Source of the DNA: an uncultured Flavobacteriales bacterium
GTDB taxonomy: Bacteria; Bacteroidota; Bacteroidia; CAIKAF01
Assembly (NCBI GenBank): GCA_903825395.1
Contig: CAIKAF010000023.1
Location: forward strand, 124,001 to 188,000
DNA length: 64,000 bases
Direction: 5' to 3'
Shown: piece by piece, positions 8,203 to 16,254 of the stretch
Numbering within the stretch: the stretch's first letter is position 1
How the letters are laid out: each line of letters starts with the position of its first letter
The notes under the pieces: generated by a model
Database searches by the model: none
Seen by the model: only the letters and a program-made list of their open reading frames with translations
Told to the model about the DNA's origin: nothing
Made by a program: the position numbers and the translations under genes

Positions 8203-9239
8203 TTCGCATCGGACAACGCCCCATCGGACCTGAACACCCCGTTTATTTAATCGCTGAACTATCAGCCAACCACCGACAAGACATTTCCATTGCCCTTGAA
8301 ACCATACGGGCTATGGCAGATGCCGGAGCCGATGCGATTAAACTTCAAACCTATACCGCCGACACCCTCACCCTTCCTTACCGCACTGCTCCATTCCTCA
8401 TTTCCGGAGGAACAGCTTGGGATGGCGCTTACCTGCATGATCTTTACCGCGAAGCTGAAATGCCCTGGGACTGGCATGCCGAATTGATGGAAGAATGCAA
8501 AAAATTAGGCATGGATTGCTTCAGCACTCCCTTTGATCCCAGTGCCACCGACCTACTTCAGTCCCTGCACGTTCCAGCCTACAAAATAGCCTCATTTGAA
8601 ATCACCGACGTTCCACTCATTGAATACGTAGCATCCATGGGCAAACCCATGGTTATTTCTACGGGAATTGCAGGCATTCAAGATGTAGAATGGGCCGTTG
8701 AGGCCTGCCGCAGGCAAGGCAACGAAGACATCATCTTACTTAAATGCACCTCCGCCTACCCGGCTCCCGACAACAGCATGATGCTAAAACACATGCAAGA
8801 CCTTCAGGAGCGCTTTGGAGTTCCCGTAGGACTGTCCGATCATTCCGAAGGCGTTCTGGCTCCGGTGGTGGCCACCGCCATGGGTGCCGTTATGATTGAA
8901 AAGCATGTGATTTTAGACCGCAACATGGGCGGTCCAGATGCTCATTTCAGCTTGGAGCCCGCCGAGTTTGCCACCTTAGTAAAAGAAGTTCGGCGCACCG
9001 AAGCCATGATGGGAAAAGCACAGCCAAAATTTCCAGCTCAAGGAAAAAACAACCCCTTTGCCCGGTCCCTATTCATCACCCGCGATGTAAAAAAAGGGGA
9101 AGTACTAAGTGCCGAGAATGTACGCAGCGTACGGCCTGCCGATGGAATGCATCCCCGCTTTTTACCTGAGGTTTTAGGCCGCACATTTTCCATCGACCTG
9201 CCCGGAGGGACGCCTCTAAACCCAGATCACCTGAGCTAA
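8199..9239 (+). CDS. pseI: Pseudaminic acid synthase, PseI (NeuB family with SAF domain)
   Basis: A 346-residue NeuB-family enzyme that condenses a 6-deoxy-diacetamido hexose with phosphoenolpyruvate. A TIM barrel of about 280 residues contains AELSANHRQD, DAIKLQTYTADT, STPFDPSA and GLSDHSEG, the last a PseI-type signature. A C-terminal SAF (antifreeze-like) domain follows, with ARSLFITRDVKKGEVLSAEN. Full length for PseI. It overlaps the cytidylyltransferase by 4 bp and is 5 bp before the flippase. The TADTLTLPY segment and the pseB/pseC neighbours favour PseI over NeuB or LegI. Confidence 0.92.
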   Translation: MIRIGQRPIGPEHPVYLIAELSANHRQDISIALETIRAMADAGADAIKLQTYTADTLTLPYRTAPFLISGGTAWDGAYLHDLYREAEMPWDWHAELMEECKKLGMDCFSTPFDPSATDLLQSLHVPAYKIASFEITDVPLIEYVASMGKPMVISTGIAGIQDVEWAVEACRRQGNEDIILLKCTSAYPAPDNSMMLKHMQDLQERFGVPVGLSDHSEGVLAPVVATAMGAVMIEKHVILDRNMGGPDAHFSLEPAEFATLVKEVRRTEAMMGKAQPKFPAQGKNNPFARSLFITRDVKKGEVLSAENVRSVRPADGMHPRFLPEVLGRTFSIDLPGGTPLNPDHLS

Positions 9240-9244
9240 TCTGA

Positions 9245-10687
9245 ATGGGAATTCTAGTTCGGCAAGGCAGCAAAAACACCCTATACCTGTTCATTGGAGT
9301 TGGATTGGGTTTTGTCAGCAGCGCCCTGCTTCAGCCTCGCTTTTTAACCGCCGAACAAAACGGGATTATTAAACTGCTGGTGGCCTACTCTGCCATCTTG
9401 GCCCAATTGTTCACCTTAGGTTTCCCGGCAGCTTTATTGAAATTTAAAAGCGAGTTTAAAGACCGACAAATCAATGACCTGAAAACCACCCTGGTGTATA
9501 CCGGCTTGGGTTTATCGGCCTTTCTGCTGCTCTATTTCCTGCTCGGGAAAACCGCTTTCAGCTATATTTTAAATGCCCAAAGTGCATTTTGGCAGTACTT
9601 GCCCCTCTTGCCTTTGGCTACGGCAGCAACACTGATTTTTTTCAATTTAGATGCCTTCGCCAGAACAGAATTATACTCTACCCCCGGCACCCTAAGCAAA
9701 GAAGTTGGGCAGCGCATTTTCATCCTCTTGGCCCTGTTGAGCTTGGCGGGATTTGGACTGTCGTTCGACGCCTTTATAGCTGGGTACACCCTGGCCTTAG
9801 CCTTACCCATGCTGGCCTTAATTCTGTTTTTACATCAAAAAGGGAAATGGGTGTGGACTGGCTCAGGAGGCTTAAAGTCTCATCCGGATTTCAGAAAAAA
9901 CATTCATTCGGTATCGGCCTATGCCATTATATCAGGACTCTCGGCTTCATTCATAATCAGTTTGGATGCCATTTTTATTGAACGCATGCTGGGCACAGCA
10001 TCTACAGGCATTTATGCGGTATTTGGCTACTTCGCCACCTTGGTACTGATTCCGTACCGTGGAGTAGAGCGCATCGCTTCCCCGCTCATCTCCAGTGCAT
10101 TGGCTACCCAGCAAATGGATAAAATCAAAACGGTTTACCGCAGCAGCAGCAAATATTTGCTGTACGGTGGCGCTGTTCTTTTGGTGTTGCTGTTGAGCAA
10201 CCGGCACAATATTGCAGCCTTTTTACCGACCGAATACCGCATTGGCTTGCCCATTCTGTTTTGGTTGGGCTTAAGCAACCTGATTGACGCAGCCACCGGC
10301 ATCAACACCGCTATCATTGCAAACTCCAATTATTACCGGTTCAATATGGTATTGTTGGTGGGGCTCATTCTCTTGGCCTCTGCATTGAATATATGGTTTA
10401 TCCCCATTTGGGGGCTTCAAGGCGCGGCAGCCGCTACCTGCATCAGCGTCGCCATCTACAATCTCAGCAAACTTACATTCATTGGATTGAAGTTTAACAT
10501 GTGGCCCTGGAAAGCAGAAACGCTGTTGGTCGCGGCCATTCCGGGGGCATTATTTGTCCTTTCTGAATGCCTGCCGGCATGGTCAAATTTATACCTTGAC
10601 ACGGCCATTCGAAGCACACTGCTGCTTGGCCTGGCGGGCATGGCGCTGTTCATCCAGCCCTTGTTTCCCGGCGATTGGAAACTTTAA
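9245..10687 (+). CDS. Wzx-like polysaccharide flippase (MOP/MATE superfamily)
   Basis: A 480-residue integral membrane protein with about 12-14 hydrophobic segments. The N-terminal GSKNTLYLFIGVGLGFV and the overall pattern match lipopolysaccharide O-unit and teichuronic acid exporters. It probably flips an undecaprenyl-linked oligosaccharide bearing the operon's nonulosonic acid. It begins 5 bp after pseI and is the last gene of the operon, followed by palindromic element C. No polymerase (Wzy) or ligase is nearby. Wzx and other MOP exporters cannot be told apart by motifs. Confidence 0.83.
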   Translation: MGILVRQGSKNTLYLFIGVGLGFVSSALLQPRFLTAEQNGIIKLLVAYSAILAQLFTLGFPAALLKFKSEFKDRQINDLKTTLVYTGLGLSAFLLLYFLLGKTAFSYILNAQSAFWQYLPLLPLATAATLIFFNLDAFARTELYSTPGTLSKEVGQRIFILLALLSLAGFGLSFDAFIAGYTLALALPMLALILFLHQKGKWVWTGSGGLKSHPDFRKNIHSVSAYAIISGLSASFIISLDAIFIERMLGTASTGIYAVFGYFATLVLIPYRGVERIASPLISSALATQQMDKIKTVYRSSSKYLLYGGAVLLVLLLSNRHNIAAFLPTEYRIGLPILFWLGLSNLIDAATGINTAIIANSNYYRFNMVLLVGLILLASALNIWFIPIWGLQGAAAATCISVAIYNLSKLTFIGLKFNMWPWKAETLLVAAIPGALFVLSECLPAWSNLYLDTAIRSTLLLGLAGMALFIQPLFPGDWKL

Positions 10688-10717
10688 ATCTGTATTGAAA
10701 GTAGGAAAATAAGGATT

Positions 10718-10870
10718 GGGGCGGCTGCGGGCTTTCACTGGTTGTCCGCGGTGGGCGGAAGGCTGGCCCAGCGGGCTTGCGGTGGCTCCTAAAGTCGCCT
10801 CCGCGCCACGCGGGCCAGGCTCCGCCCTCCTTGCGGGCAACTCAGTTCAATCCCTGCCGCAAGCCACTCA
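10718..10870 (+). repeat. Palindromic GC-rich intergenic element, copy C
   Basis: Starts GGGGCGGCTGCGGGCTTTCA and ends CTGCCGCAAGCCACTCA. Pairing arms: CTGGTTG with CAACTCAG (one bulge), and GGGCGGAAGGCTGGCCC with GGGCCAGGCTCCGCCC. Apex GGTGGCTCCTAAAGTCGCC as in copies A and G. It occupies much of the 315-bp gap between the flippase and the M13 peptidase. Confidence 0.9.
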
Positions 10871-10990
10871 ACATAAAACACCTACTCAATAACCAAGAAC
10901 CGGGTTCAGTTTCAAACCTACAACCTGCTGAAGGCTAGAGCAATTAACATCTTTTACTGGATGAAAATGGGCAGAGCCCAAGGTTTCACG

Positions 10991-10998
10991 TACTTTTG
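10991..10998 (+). promoter_or_regulatory. -7 promoter box ending 4 nt before the M13 peptidase ATG
   Basis: TACTTTTG matches TAnnTTTG, and CACC separates it from the ATG at 11003. This again suggests a leaderless transcript and supports 11003 as the start rather than the longer frame from 10961, which would begin upstream of the promoter. Confidence 0.55.
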
Positions 10999-11002
10999 CA
11001 CC

Positions 11003-13057
11003 ATGAATGCACTTTACCGTCTTTCTCAAACCACAATTGGCTGCCTTACCCTAGCATTAATAGCTACTCTGGGCTCCTGTTCTGGCAGAGACAATCAAAA
11101 TAGCGATATGGCCATAGATGTTTCTTTATTGGATAGCACCCACAAACCTGCCGATGATTTTTTCGCCTTTGTCAATCAAAAATGGATTGATGCTCACCCC
11201 ATTCCGCCCTCAAAAAGTTCATGGGGCGCCTTTTATGAATTGCGCGAACGCAGCACCGAAGCCTTAAAAGGCATTTTAGAGGAATCGTCTAAAACCACAC
11301 ATCCCGCCTCCGACCCCCGCTCGCTCATTGGTAGTTTTTGGAAGGCCGCAATGGATTCTGCCACCGTTGCAAAACGAGGTTGGGAGCCCTTAATTTCAGA
11401 TTTAAAATCCTGGGTTCACCAAACCGACCCCCAGCAACGAAGCACAAAACTGGCGGAACAATTGAAACGAGGCAGCAAAGGTCCAATTGAAGTATATGTG
11501 TATCAGGATTTAAAAAATGCAACCCGTCAGGTTCTGTATGTCAATCAAAGTGGTTTAGGCCTGCCAGATCGCGACTATTACTTCAGAACCGGAGAACGCG
11601 CCGAAGAAATTCGGGCTGAATATCAGCGGTACATCGCTCAACTTTTAGGCTGTACCGGCCTATATTCGGCTGAGGAATCCACAGCTTTGGCTGCCAGTGT
11701 TTATGCCATGGAATTGCGCCTGGCCAAAGCTTCTATGACCTTGGAAGAGCAGCGCAACCCCTATGCCAGTTACCACCCCACTTCTGTAGATCAACTTCAA
11801 AAAACATACCCTTCCTTAGATTGGAAAACTCTATTCCTAAAGCTGGGAATGAACCCCAACGAAGTCATTCTTGGCCAACCCGATTTCTTCAAGCAACTCA
11901 ACCAAGAATACCAAAAAACGCCTGCAGCCACTTGGACAGCCTATCAGCAATTTCATCTGGCCAATACCTTCGCTTCTGAATTGCATCCGGCAGCAGAACA
12001 ACTGCATTTTGCCTTTTATGGTACCTTTTTGAACGGAAAAACAGAAATGGAGCCCCGCTGGAAACGAATGGCTCAATTGGCAGAAACCTATCTCCGCGAT
12101 TTGTTGGGACAGGAATACGTGAAAAAACACTTCGATGAATCGGCCAAAGCCAGGGCCCTGGAATTGGTAGAAAATCTAAAAAGCGCCCTGTCTGTACGAA
12201 TCCAAAAACTAGATTGGATGGGCGATTCTACCAAAATTGAAGCTCAAGATAAGCTAAAAAAAATCATGGTTAAAATTGGTTATCCCGACCAATGGAGAAG
12301 CTATGCCGGACTTCGTTTTTCCCCAACCACATTTTTAGAAAACATCCGCGCCGCAGAAGCCTATGAATTTGAACGCATGGCAAAAAAATTGGGGCAACCG
12401 GTTGACCGTTCCGAATGGTTTATGGGCCCCCAAACCGTCAATGCCTACTACAACCCAACCTTAAATGAAATCGTATTCCCAGCTGCTATTTTGCAGCCAC
12501 CCTTCTTTTACCCTGAGGGAGATGATGCTGTGAATTATGGAGGAATAGGCATGGTCATTGGCCATGAGCTGACCCATGGCTTTGACGACCAAGGCCGGCT
12601 GTTTGATGGAGATGGCAACCTGCGTTCCTGGTGGACCGCCCAAGACGAAGCCGGATTCAAAGAAAAAACCAAATCATTTGTTGACTTATACAACGGCTAC
12701 CAACCCTTACCCAATGTTTCCATCAATGGCAACCTAACCCTTGGCGAGAACATTGCCGATTTGGGCGGAATGGTCATTGCCTGGGAAGCCTTTAAAATTG
12801 CCTCTGCCAATAAACAGCAACCCAACATCTCCGGCCTTAGCCCAGAACAGCGGTTTTTCTTAAACTTCGGACAAATCTGGCGCGGCCACGACACCCCCAA
12901 AAGTTTAGAACAAAAATTATACACCGACGTGCATTCCCCTGCCAAGTACAGGGTTACAGGCGTCCTTTCCAACTTTATGCCCTTCTATGAAGTGTTCCAA
13001 GTCCAGAAAGGAGACGGGCTGTACCTAGAGGAACAGAAACGCTGCAGCATGTGGTAA
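11003..13057 (+). CDS. M13 family metallopeptidase (PepO/neprilysin-like) lipoprotein
   Basis: A 684-residue zinc endopeptidase. The signal peptide ends in a lipobox (ATLGSC), so it should be anchored in the envelope and act on small peptides in the periplasm or outside. An N-terminal M13_N domain is followed by the catalytic motif GHELTHGFDD at about residue 520, the third zinc ligand region GENIADLGG near residue 580, and the C-terminal HSPAKYRVTGVLSN. NAYYNPTLNEIVFPA is the expected substrate-cleft motif. All metal ligands are present and length is normal. It appears monocistronic, with a promoter directly before the start. Confidence 0.94.
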   Translation: MNALYRLSQTTIGCLTLALIATLGSCSGRDNQNSDMAIDVSLLDSTHKPADDFFAFVNQKWIDAHPIPPSKSSWGAFYELRERSTEALKGILEESSKTTHPASDPRSLIGSFWKAAMDSATVAKRGWEPLISDLKSWVHQTDPQQRSTKLAEQLKRGSKGPIEVYVYQDLKNATRQVLYVNQSGLGLPDRDYYFRTGERAEEIRAEYQRYIAQLLGCTGLYSAEESTALAASVYAMELRLAKASMTLEEQRNPYASYHPTSVDQLQKTYPSLDWKTLFLKLGMNPNEVILGQPDFFKQLNQEYQKTPAATWTAYQQFHLANTFASELHPAAEQLHFAFYGTFLNGKTEMEPRWKRMAQLAETYLRDLLGQEYVKKHFDESAKARALELVENLKSALSVRIQKLDWMGDSTKIEAQDKLKKIMVKIGYPDQWRSYAGLRFSPTTFLENIRAAEAYEFERMAKKLGQPVDRSEWFMGPQTVNAYYNPTLNEIVFPAAILQPPFFYPEGDDAVNYGGIGMVIGHELTHGFDDQGRLFDGDGNLRSWWTAQDEAGFKEKTKSFVDLYNGYQPLPNVSINGNLTLGENIADLGGMVIAWEAFKIASANKQQPNISGLSPEQRFFLNFGQIWRGHDTPKSLEQKLYTDVHSPAKYRVTGVLSNFMPFYEVFQVQKGDGLYLEEQKRCSMW

Positions 13058-13071
13058 ACCACAAAATCAGC

Positions 13072-13079
13072 TACCTTTG
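13072..13079 (+). promoter_or_regulatory. -7 promoter box upstream of the HAD phosphatase operon
   Basis: TACCTTTG fits TAnnTTTG and lies 23 nt before the ATG at 13103, just after the stop of the M13 peptidase. No convincing -33 element was seen. Confidence 0.4.
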
Positions 13080-13102
13080 ATGTTGTTTATCCCACGTTTG
13101 CC

Positions 13103-13621
13103 ATGAAGGAATACCCGGAAGAACTGTTAAACCGAGCACGTAAGGTGAAGATCGTTGTCACCGATTGCGATGGCGTCCTGACAGATACCGGTGTCTATTA
13201 CTCCGATCAAGGTGAACACATGAAGCGATTTAGCATACGCGATGGCATGGGTGTAGAACGCCTTAGAAACCTATGCGGCATCGATACGGCCATTATGACC
13301 GGAGAACGCTCTGGAAGTGTGGTGCGCCGTGCCGAAAAACTTAACATTCAACACCTGTTCCTAAACGCCAAAGACAAACGCAGCTTGTTGATTGATTTTT
13401 TACACCAACAAAACCTAAATCCTGAAAATCTAGCCTACATTGGCGACGACACCAATGATTTGGAAGCCCTTGAAATGGCGGGACTGGCGGCTAGCCCTTC
13501 CGATGCCATGTTCATGGCCAAACAAAAAGCCCACTACATCTGTTCTGAAAAGGGCGGTTATGGTGCCTTTCGAGATTTGGCCGAATTAATCATTTTTGCA
13601 CACCAATCGATTACTGAATAA
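13103..13621 (+). CDS. KdsC-type HAD phosphatase, possibly nonulosonate-9-phosphate phosphatase
   Basis: A 172-residue C0-type HAD phosphatase without a cap domain. The nucleophile motif VTDCDGVLTDTG is at about residues 18-29, IMTGERS provides motif II, and IGDDTNDLEAL supplies the metal aspartates. Family members include KdsC (Kdo-8-phosphate phosphatase) and the Bacteroides KDN-9-phosphate phosphatase. The gene is 6 bp before a NeuB-family synthase without a SAF domain, the same pairing as the Bacteroides thetaiotaomicron KDN genes, so a nonulosonate-9-phosphate substrate is likely. Kdo-8-phosphate cannot be excluded. Confidence 0.8.
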   Translation: MKEYPEELLNRARKVKIVVTDCDGVLTDTGVYYSDQGEHMKRFSIRDGMGVERLRNLCGIDTAIMTGERSGSVVRRAEKLNIQHLFLNAKDKRSLLIDFLHQQNLNPENLAYIGDDTNDLEALEMAGLAASPSDAMFMAKQKAHYICSEKGGYGAFRDLAELIIFAHQSITE

Positions 13622-13627
13622 AACACC

Positions 13628-14527
13628 ATGAGAAAAGTAACCCTGGCCGACGGCCGAATCATCGGAGATGGAGCTCCGGCCTATATCATAGCTGAAATCG
13701 GCATCAACCACAACGGAGAAGTAAGCATCGCAAAAAAACTAATCGATGCCGCTGTAGATGCCGGATGCGATGCCGTTAAATTCCAAAAAAGAACCCCTGA
13801 AATTTGCGTACCCCGCGATCAGTGGGATAAAGAACGCGACACCCCATGGGGCCGGATGACCTATATCGATTACAAAAAGCGCATTGAATTTGAATCGGCA
13901 GAATTTGCCCAAATCGATGCCTATTGCAAAGAAAAAGGCATTCATTGGTTCGCCTCTTGCTGGGATGAACCCAGCGTAGATTTCATGGAACAATTCAATC
14001 CGGTAATGTACAAAATGGCCTCGGCTTCCTTAACCGATTTGCCCCTGCTCAGCAAAGTACGCAGCACCGGCAGGCCATTGATGTTGAGCACCGGAATGAG
14101 CAACATGCATGAAATCGAAACGGCCGTCAAACACGTAGGAAATACCGATTTAATGGTGGCTCACTCCACTTCAGCATACCCTTGCCCTCCCGAAGAACTA
14201 AACTTGCGCATGATACATACCCTTATGGGCATGTATCCTACTGCCCCTATCGGATATAGCGGACATGAAACAGGATTGGCAACTACCGAGGCGGCTGTAG
14301 CCATTGGAGCCGCATTCGTTGAACGCCACTTTACCCTTGACCGCGCCATGTGGGGAACCGACCACGCAGCATCGGTTGAACCCGCAGGTATGGCTCGCTT
14401 AGTACGCAACATCCGCGATATCGAAGCCGCCATGGGCGATGGTGTTAAACGAATTTATGACTCAGAATTGGAGCCCCGCAAACGCCTGCGCCGCGTTACA
14501 TTAGAAGACCTTCAAAATAAAGGCTAA
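13628..14527 (+). CDS. NeuB-family nonulosonate(-9-phosphate) synthase without SAF domain
   Basis: A 299-residue TIM-barrel synthase with IAEIGINHNGE, DAVKFQKRTPE, FASCWDEPS and GYSGHETG, and a conserved VERHFTLDR strand. The C-terminal SAF domain found in NeuB and PseI is absent: the protein ends about 20 residues after the barrel. SAF-less enzymes include KDN-9-phosphate synthase of Bacteroides and related 9-phosphate synthases. With the adjacent HAD phosphatase it would make a free KDN- or Neu-like acid from mannose-6-phosphate or ManNAc-6-phosphate. No matching CMP-synthetase is in this operon. Confidence 0.82.
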   Translation: MRKVTLADGRIIGDGAPAYIIAEIGINHNGEVSIAKKLIDAAVDAGCDAVKFQKRTPEICVPRDQWDKERDTPWGRMTYIDYKKRIEFESAEFAQIDAYCKEKGIHWFASCWDEPSVDFMEQFNPVMYKMASASLTDLPLLSKVRSTGRPLMLSTGMSNMHEIETAVKHVGNTDLMVAHSTSAYPCPPEELNLRMIHTLMGMYPTAPIGYSGHETGLATTEAAVAIGAAFVERHFTLDRAMWGTDHAASVEPAGMARLVRNIRDIEAAMGDGVKRIYDSELEPRKRLRRVTLEDLQNKG

Positions 14528-14530
14528 TTC

Positions 14531-15514
14531 ATGGAAGAGTGGTTGTCCGGTTGGACTTGGAACGTAGAAAGCATCAGTGGACTCATTCTGCTGATGACGC
14601 CCTTCGTTTTTATCCTGTTGGAACGCTATTTCCCATATCAAAAAGGACTATCCATTTTCCGCAAGGGATTCTGGATTGACTTCTTGTGGTACACCTTGAT
14701 TCAGAGTTTTTTCCTTAAAATTCTAATTTTCGACTACATCATTGCCCCTTCAGAAGTGGCACTGGGTATCGATAAAACCGGATACATCAGCCATTGGCCC
14801 CTATGGGCCATTGTGCTGTTCTTTGTGATTACCCATGATTTCTACATTTACTGGTTCCATCGGTTTCAACACAGCAACCCTTGGTTTTGGAGAACCCACG
14901 AGGCACACCATTCCGTTGAAAATGTGGATTGGTTGGCTGGAAGCCGTTCCCACGTGGTAGAAATTATCATCAATCAAACCATTGAATTCCTGCCCATTTT
15001 CTTCCTGTTGGACGTTCAAACTGCCGCCATCGTAGTTCCCATTAAAGCTCTAATTGATGCCCTTTGGGGACAGTTCATTCATGCCAACATCGACGTAAAA
15101 TTAGGAAGACTGGGCTACCTGATTAATGGTCCGGAACTGCATCAATGGCACCACGCAGATCATGCCGAAGTCTATCATGCCAATTTCTCGACCAAACTGG
15201 CGCTCTGGGATTGGATGTTTGGAACCATTTATAAGCCCGGATTTAAGCCCAGACGATTTGGAGTATGGTATCGCTTTCCCCGAGGCTGGGCAGAACAACA
15301 TGTGTTTTCCATATTCCGCTTTAAGGTGAGCGACTGGGAAGACCAAGGCATTGGAAAACAAATCAACAACCTGCGCATAAATCTATTGAACCGAATGCGC
15401 CCCTGGCTCCCAAAATCATGGTTCGCGGATCGTTTGGACGGCCATGAAAAATATGGGCCTAAACCGGAATTGTACGACCGAATTCACCGTACCCGTTCCA
15501 ATTCAATGGCATGA
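14531..15514 (+). CDS. Fatty acid hydroxylase / sterol desaturase superfamily membrane protein
   Basis: A 327-residue membrane-bound di-iron oxygenase. After two or three hydrophobic segments come the histidine boxes HDFYIYWFHRFQH (about residue 102), HEAHH (about 123) and HQWHH (about 203), with IHANIDVKLG between them. These ligate the two irons in this superfamily, which hydroxylates or desaturates acyl chains and sterols. It starts 3 bp after the synthase and overlaps the first SMR gene by 4 bp. Its presence with a nonulosonate synthase suggests modification of a membrane lipid or lipid-linked glycan. The substrate is not known. Confidence 0.88.
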   Translation: MEEWLSGWTWNVESISGLILLMTPFVFILLERYFPYQKGLSIFRKGFWIDFLWYTLIQSFFLKILIFDYIIAPSEVALGIDKTGYISHWPLWAIVLFFVITHDFYIYWFHRFQHSNPWFWRTHEAHHSVENVDWLAGSRSHVVEIIINQTIEFLPIFFLLDVQTAAIVVPIKALIDALWGQFIHANIDVKLGRLGYLINGPELHQWHHADHAEVYHANFSTKLALWDWMFGTIYKPGFKPRRFGVWYRFPRGWAEQHVFSIFRFKVSDWEDQGIGKQINNLRINLLNRMRPWLPKSWFADRLDGHEKYGPKPELYDRIHRTRSNSMA

Positions 15515-15879
15515 CCATCTTGTGGCTTCTGCTGGCAGCCCTGTGTCAAACCATTTGGATTTGGTCCACCACCCGACTAAGCGGCTCGGCCATTAAGCAA
15601 TCCATACGCAGCAAAAATGCCGGCGCCATTTGGAACGCCATTCTGCCCCTATTGGTGTATCTAACCTCTGGAATTAGCAATGTAGTACTGTTGACGATGG
15701 TGATGGACGAGTGGCCGGCTTCGCTCACCTATGGGGTTTGGACTGGATTGGTAATGGGTCTGGCGGCCCTGCGCGAATGGCTGATGGAGAAAAAACCCAT
15801 TGGACTTAAACAGGCATTTTACCTGATTCTAATTGGAATTGGCACGGTAGGCCTTCAATATTTGCAGCATGACAACTAA
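15511..15879 (+). CDS. Small multidrug resistance-like membrane protein, subunit 1 (essential Glu replaced)
   Basis: A 122-residue protein with four hydrophobic helices, the SMR layout. LTYGVWTGL in helix 3 corresponds to the SMR AxWxG motif. In helix 1 the conserved substrate/proton glutamate (Glu14 of EmrE) falls at Gln13 in AALCQTIW. It overlaps the next gene, also SMR-like, by 11 bp, so a heterodimer is likely, with this subunit lacking a protonatable site. SMR relatives include drug exporters, guanidinium exporters and the ArnE/ArnF lipid-sugar flippase pair. Substrate unknown. Confidence 0.72.
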   Translation: MTILWLLLAALCQTIWIWSTTRLSGSAIKQSIRSKNAGAIWNAILPLLVYLTSGISNVVLLTMVMDEWPASLTYGVWTGLVMGLAALREWLMEKKPIGLKQAFYLILIGIGTVGLQYLQHDN

Positions 15880-16240
15880 ACAGCGGGCTTGGCTCTATTT
15901 ATTTCTTGCCGCCGGTATGGAAGCCTGTTGGTTTTATAGCATTCAATGGATGAAAAAACTGAGCTGGGCGGGCGGACTCTCATGGCCAACCGGGCCCATA
16001 GAAGGCTGGTTGGGTGTACTGGCTTATGCCGGGTTTGGCATTGCCAATGCCCTATTGTTCTTAAAAGCAGCCAAACACATCCGATCCAGCATCGCATTCA
16101 GCGTTTGGACCGGAACTGCCCTTGTCATTATGGTACTAACCGATCAATTGTTGGGACTGCAAGCCTTAGATCTGGCTCGAAGCGCCTTCCTGGCCTTGAT
16201 TTTAATCGGAGTTTGGGGATTGAAAACCGGGGAGGTTTAG
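15869..16240 (+). CDS. Small multidrug resistance-like membrane protein, subunit 2 (keeps the Glu)
   Basis: A 123-residue protein with four hydrophobic helices. Helix 1 contains AAGMEACWFYSIQW, keeping the essential glutamate (about Glu18) and the following tryptophan seen in the SugE/Gdx branch. FSVWTGTALV in helix 3 is the SMR signature. It starts 11 bp inside the preceding SMR-like gene, implying coupled translation and pairing. It is the last gene of the phosphatase-synthase-hydroxylase operon and ends 14 bp from a convergent gene. Confidence 0.78.
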   Translation: MTTKQRAWLYLFLAAGMEACWFYSIQWMKKLSWAGGLSWPTGPIEGWLGVLAYAGFGIANALLFLKAAKHIRSSIAFSVWTGTALVIMVLTDQLLGLQALDLARSAFLALILIGVWGLKTGEV

Positions 16241-16254
16241 TGGGGAAATACCCC

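Noticed and set aside
13103-13621. Firm assignment as kdsC
   Set aside because: The family fits KdsC, but the pairing with a SAF-less NeuB makes a nonulosonate-9-phosphate phosphatase at least as likely.
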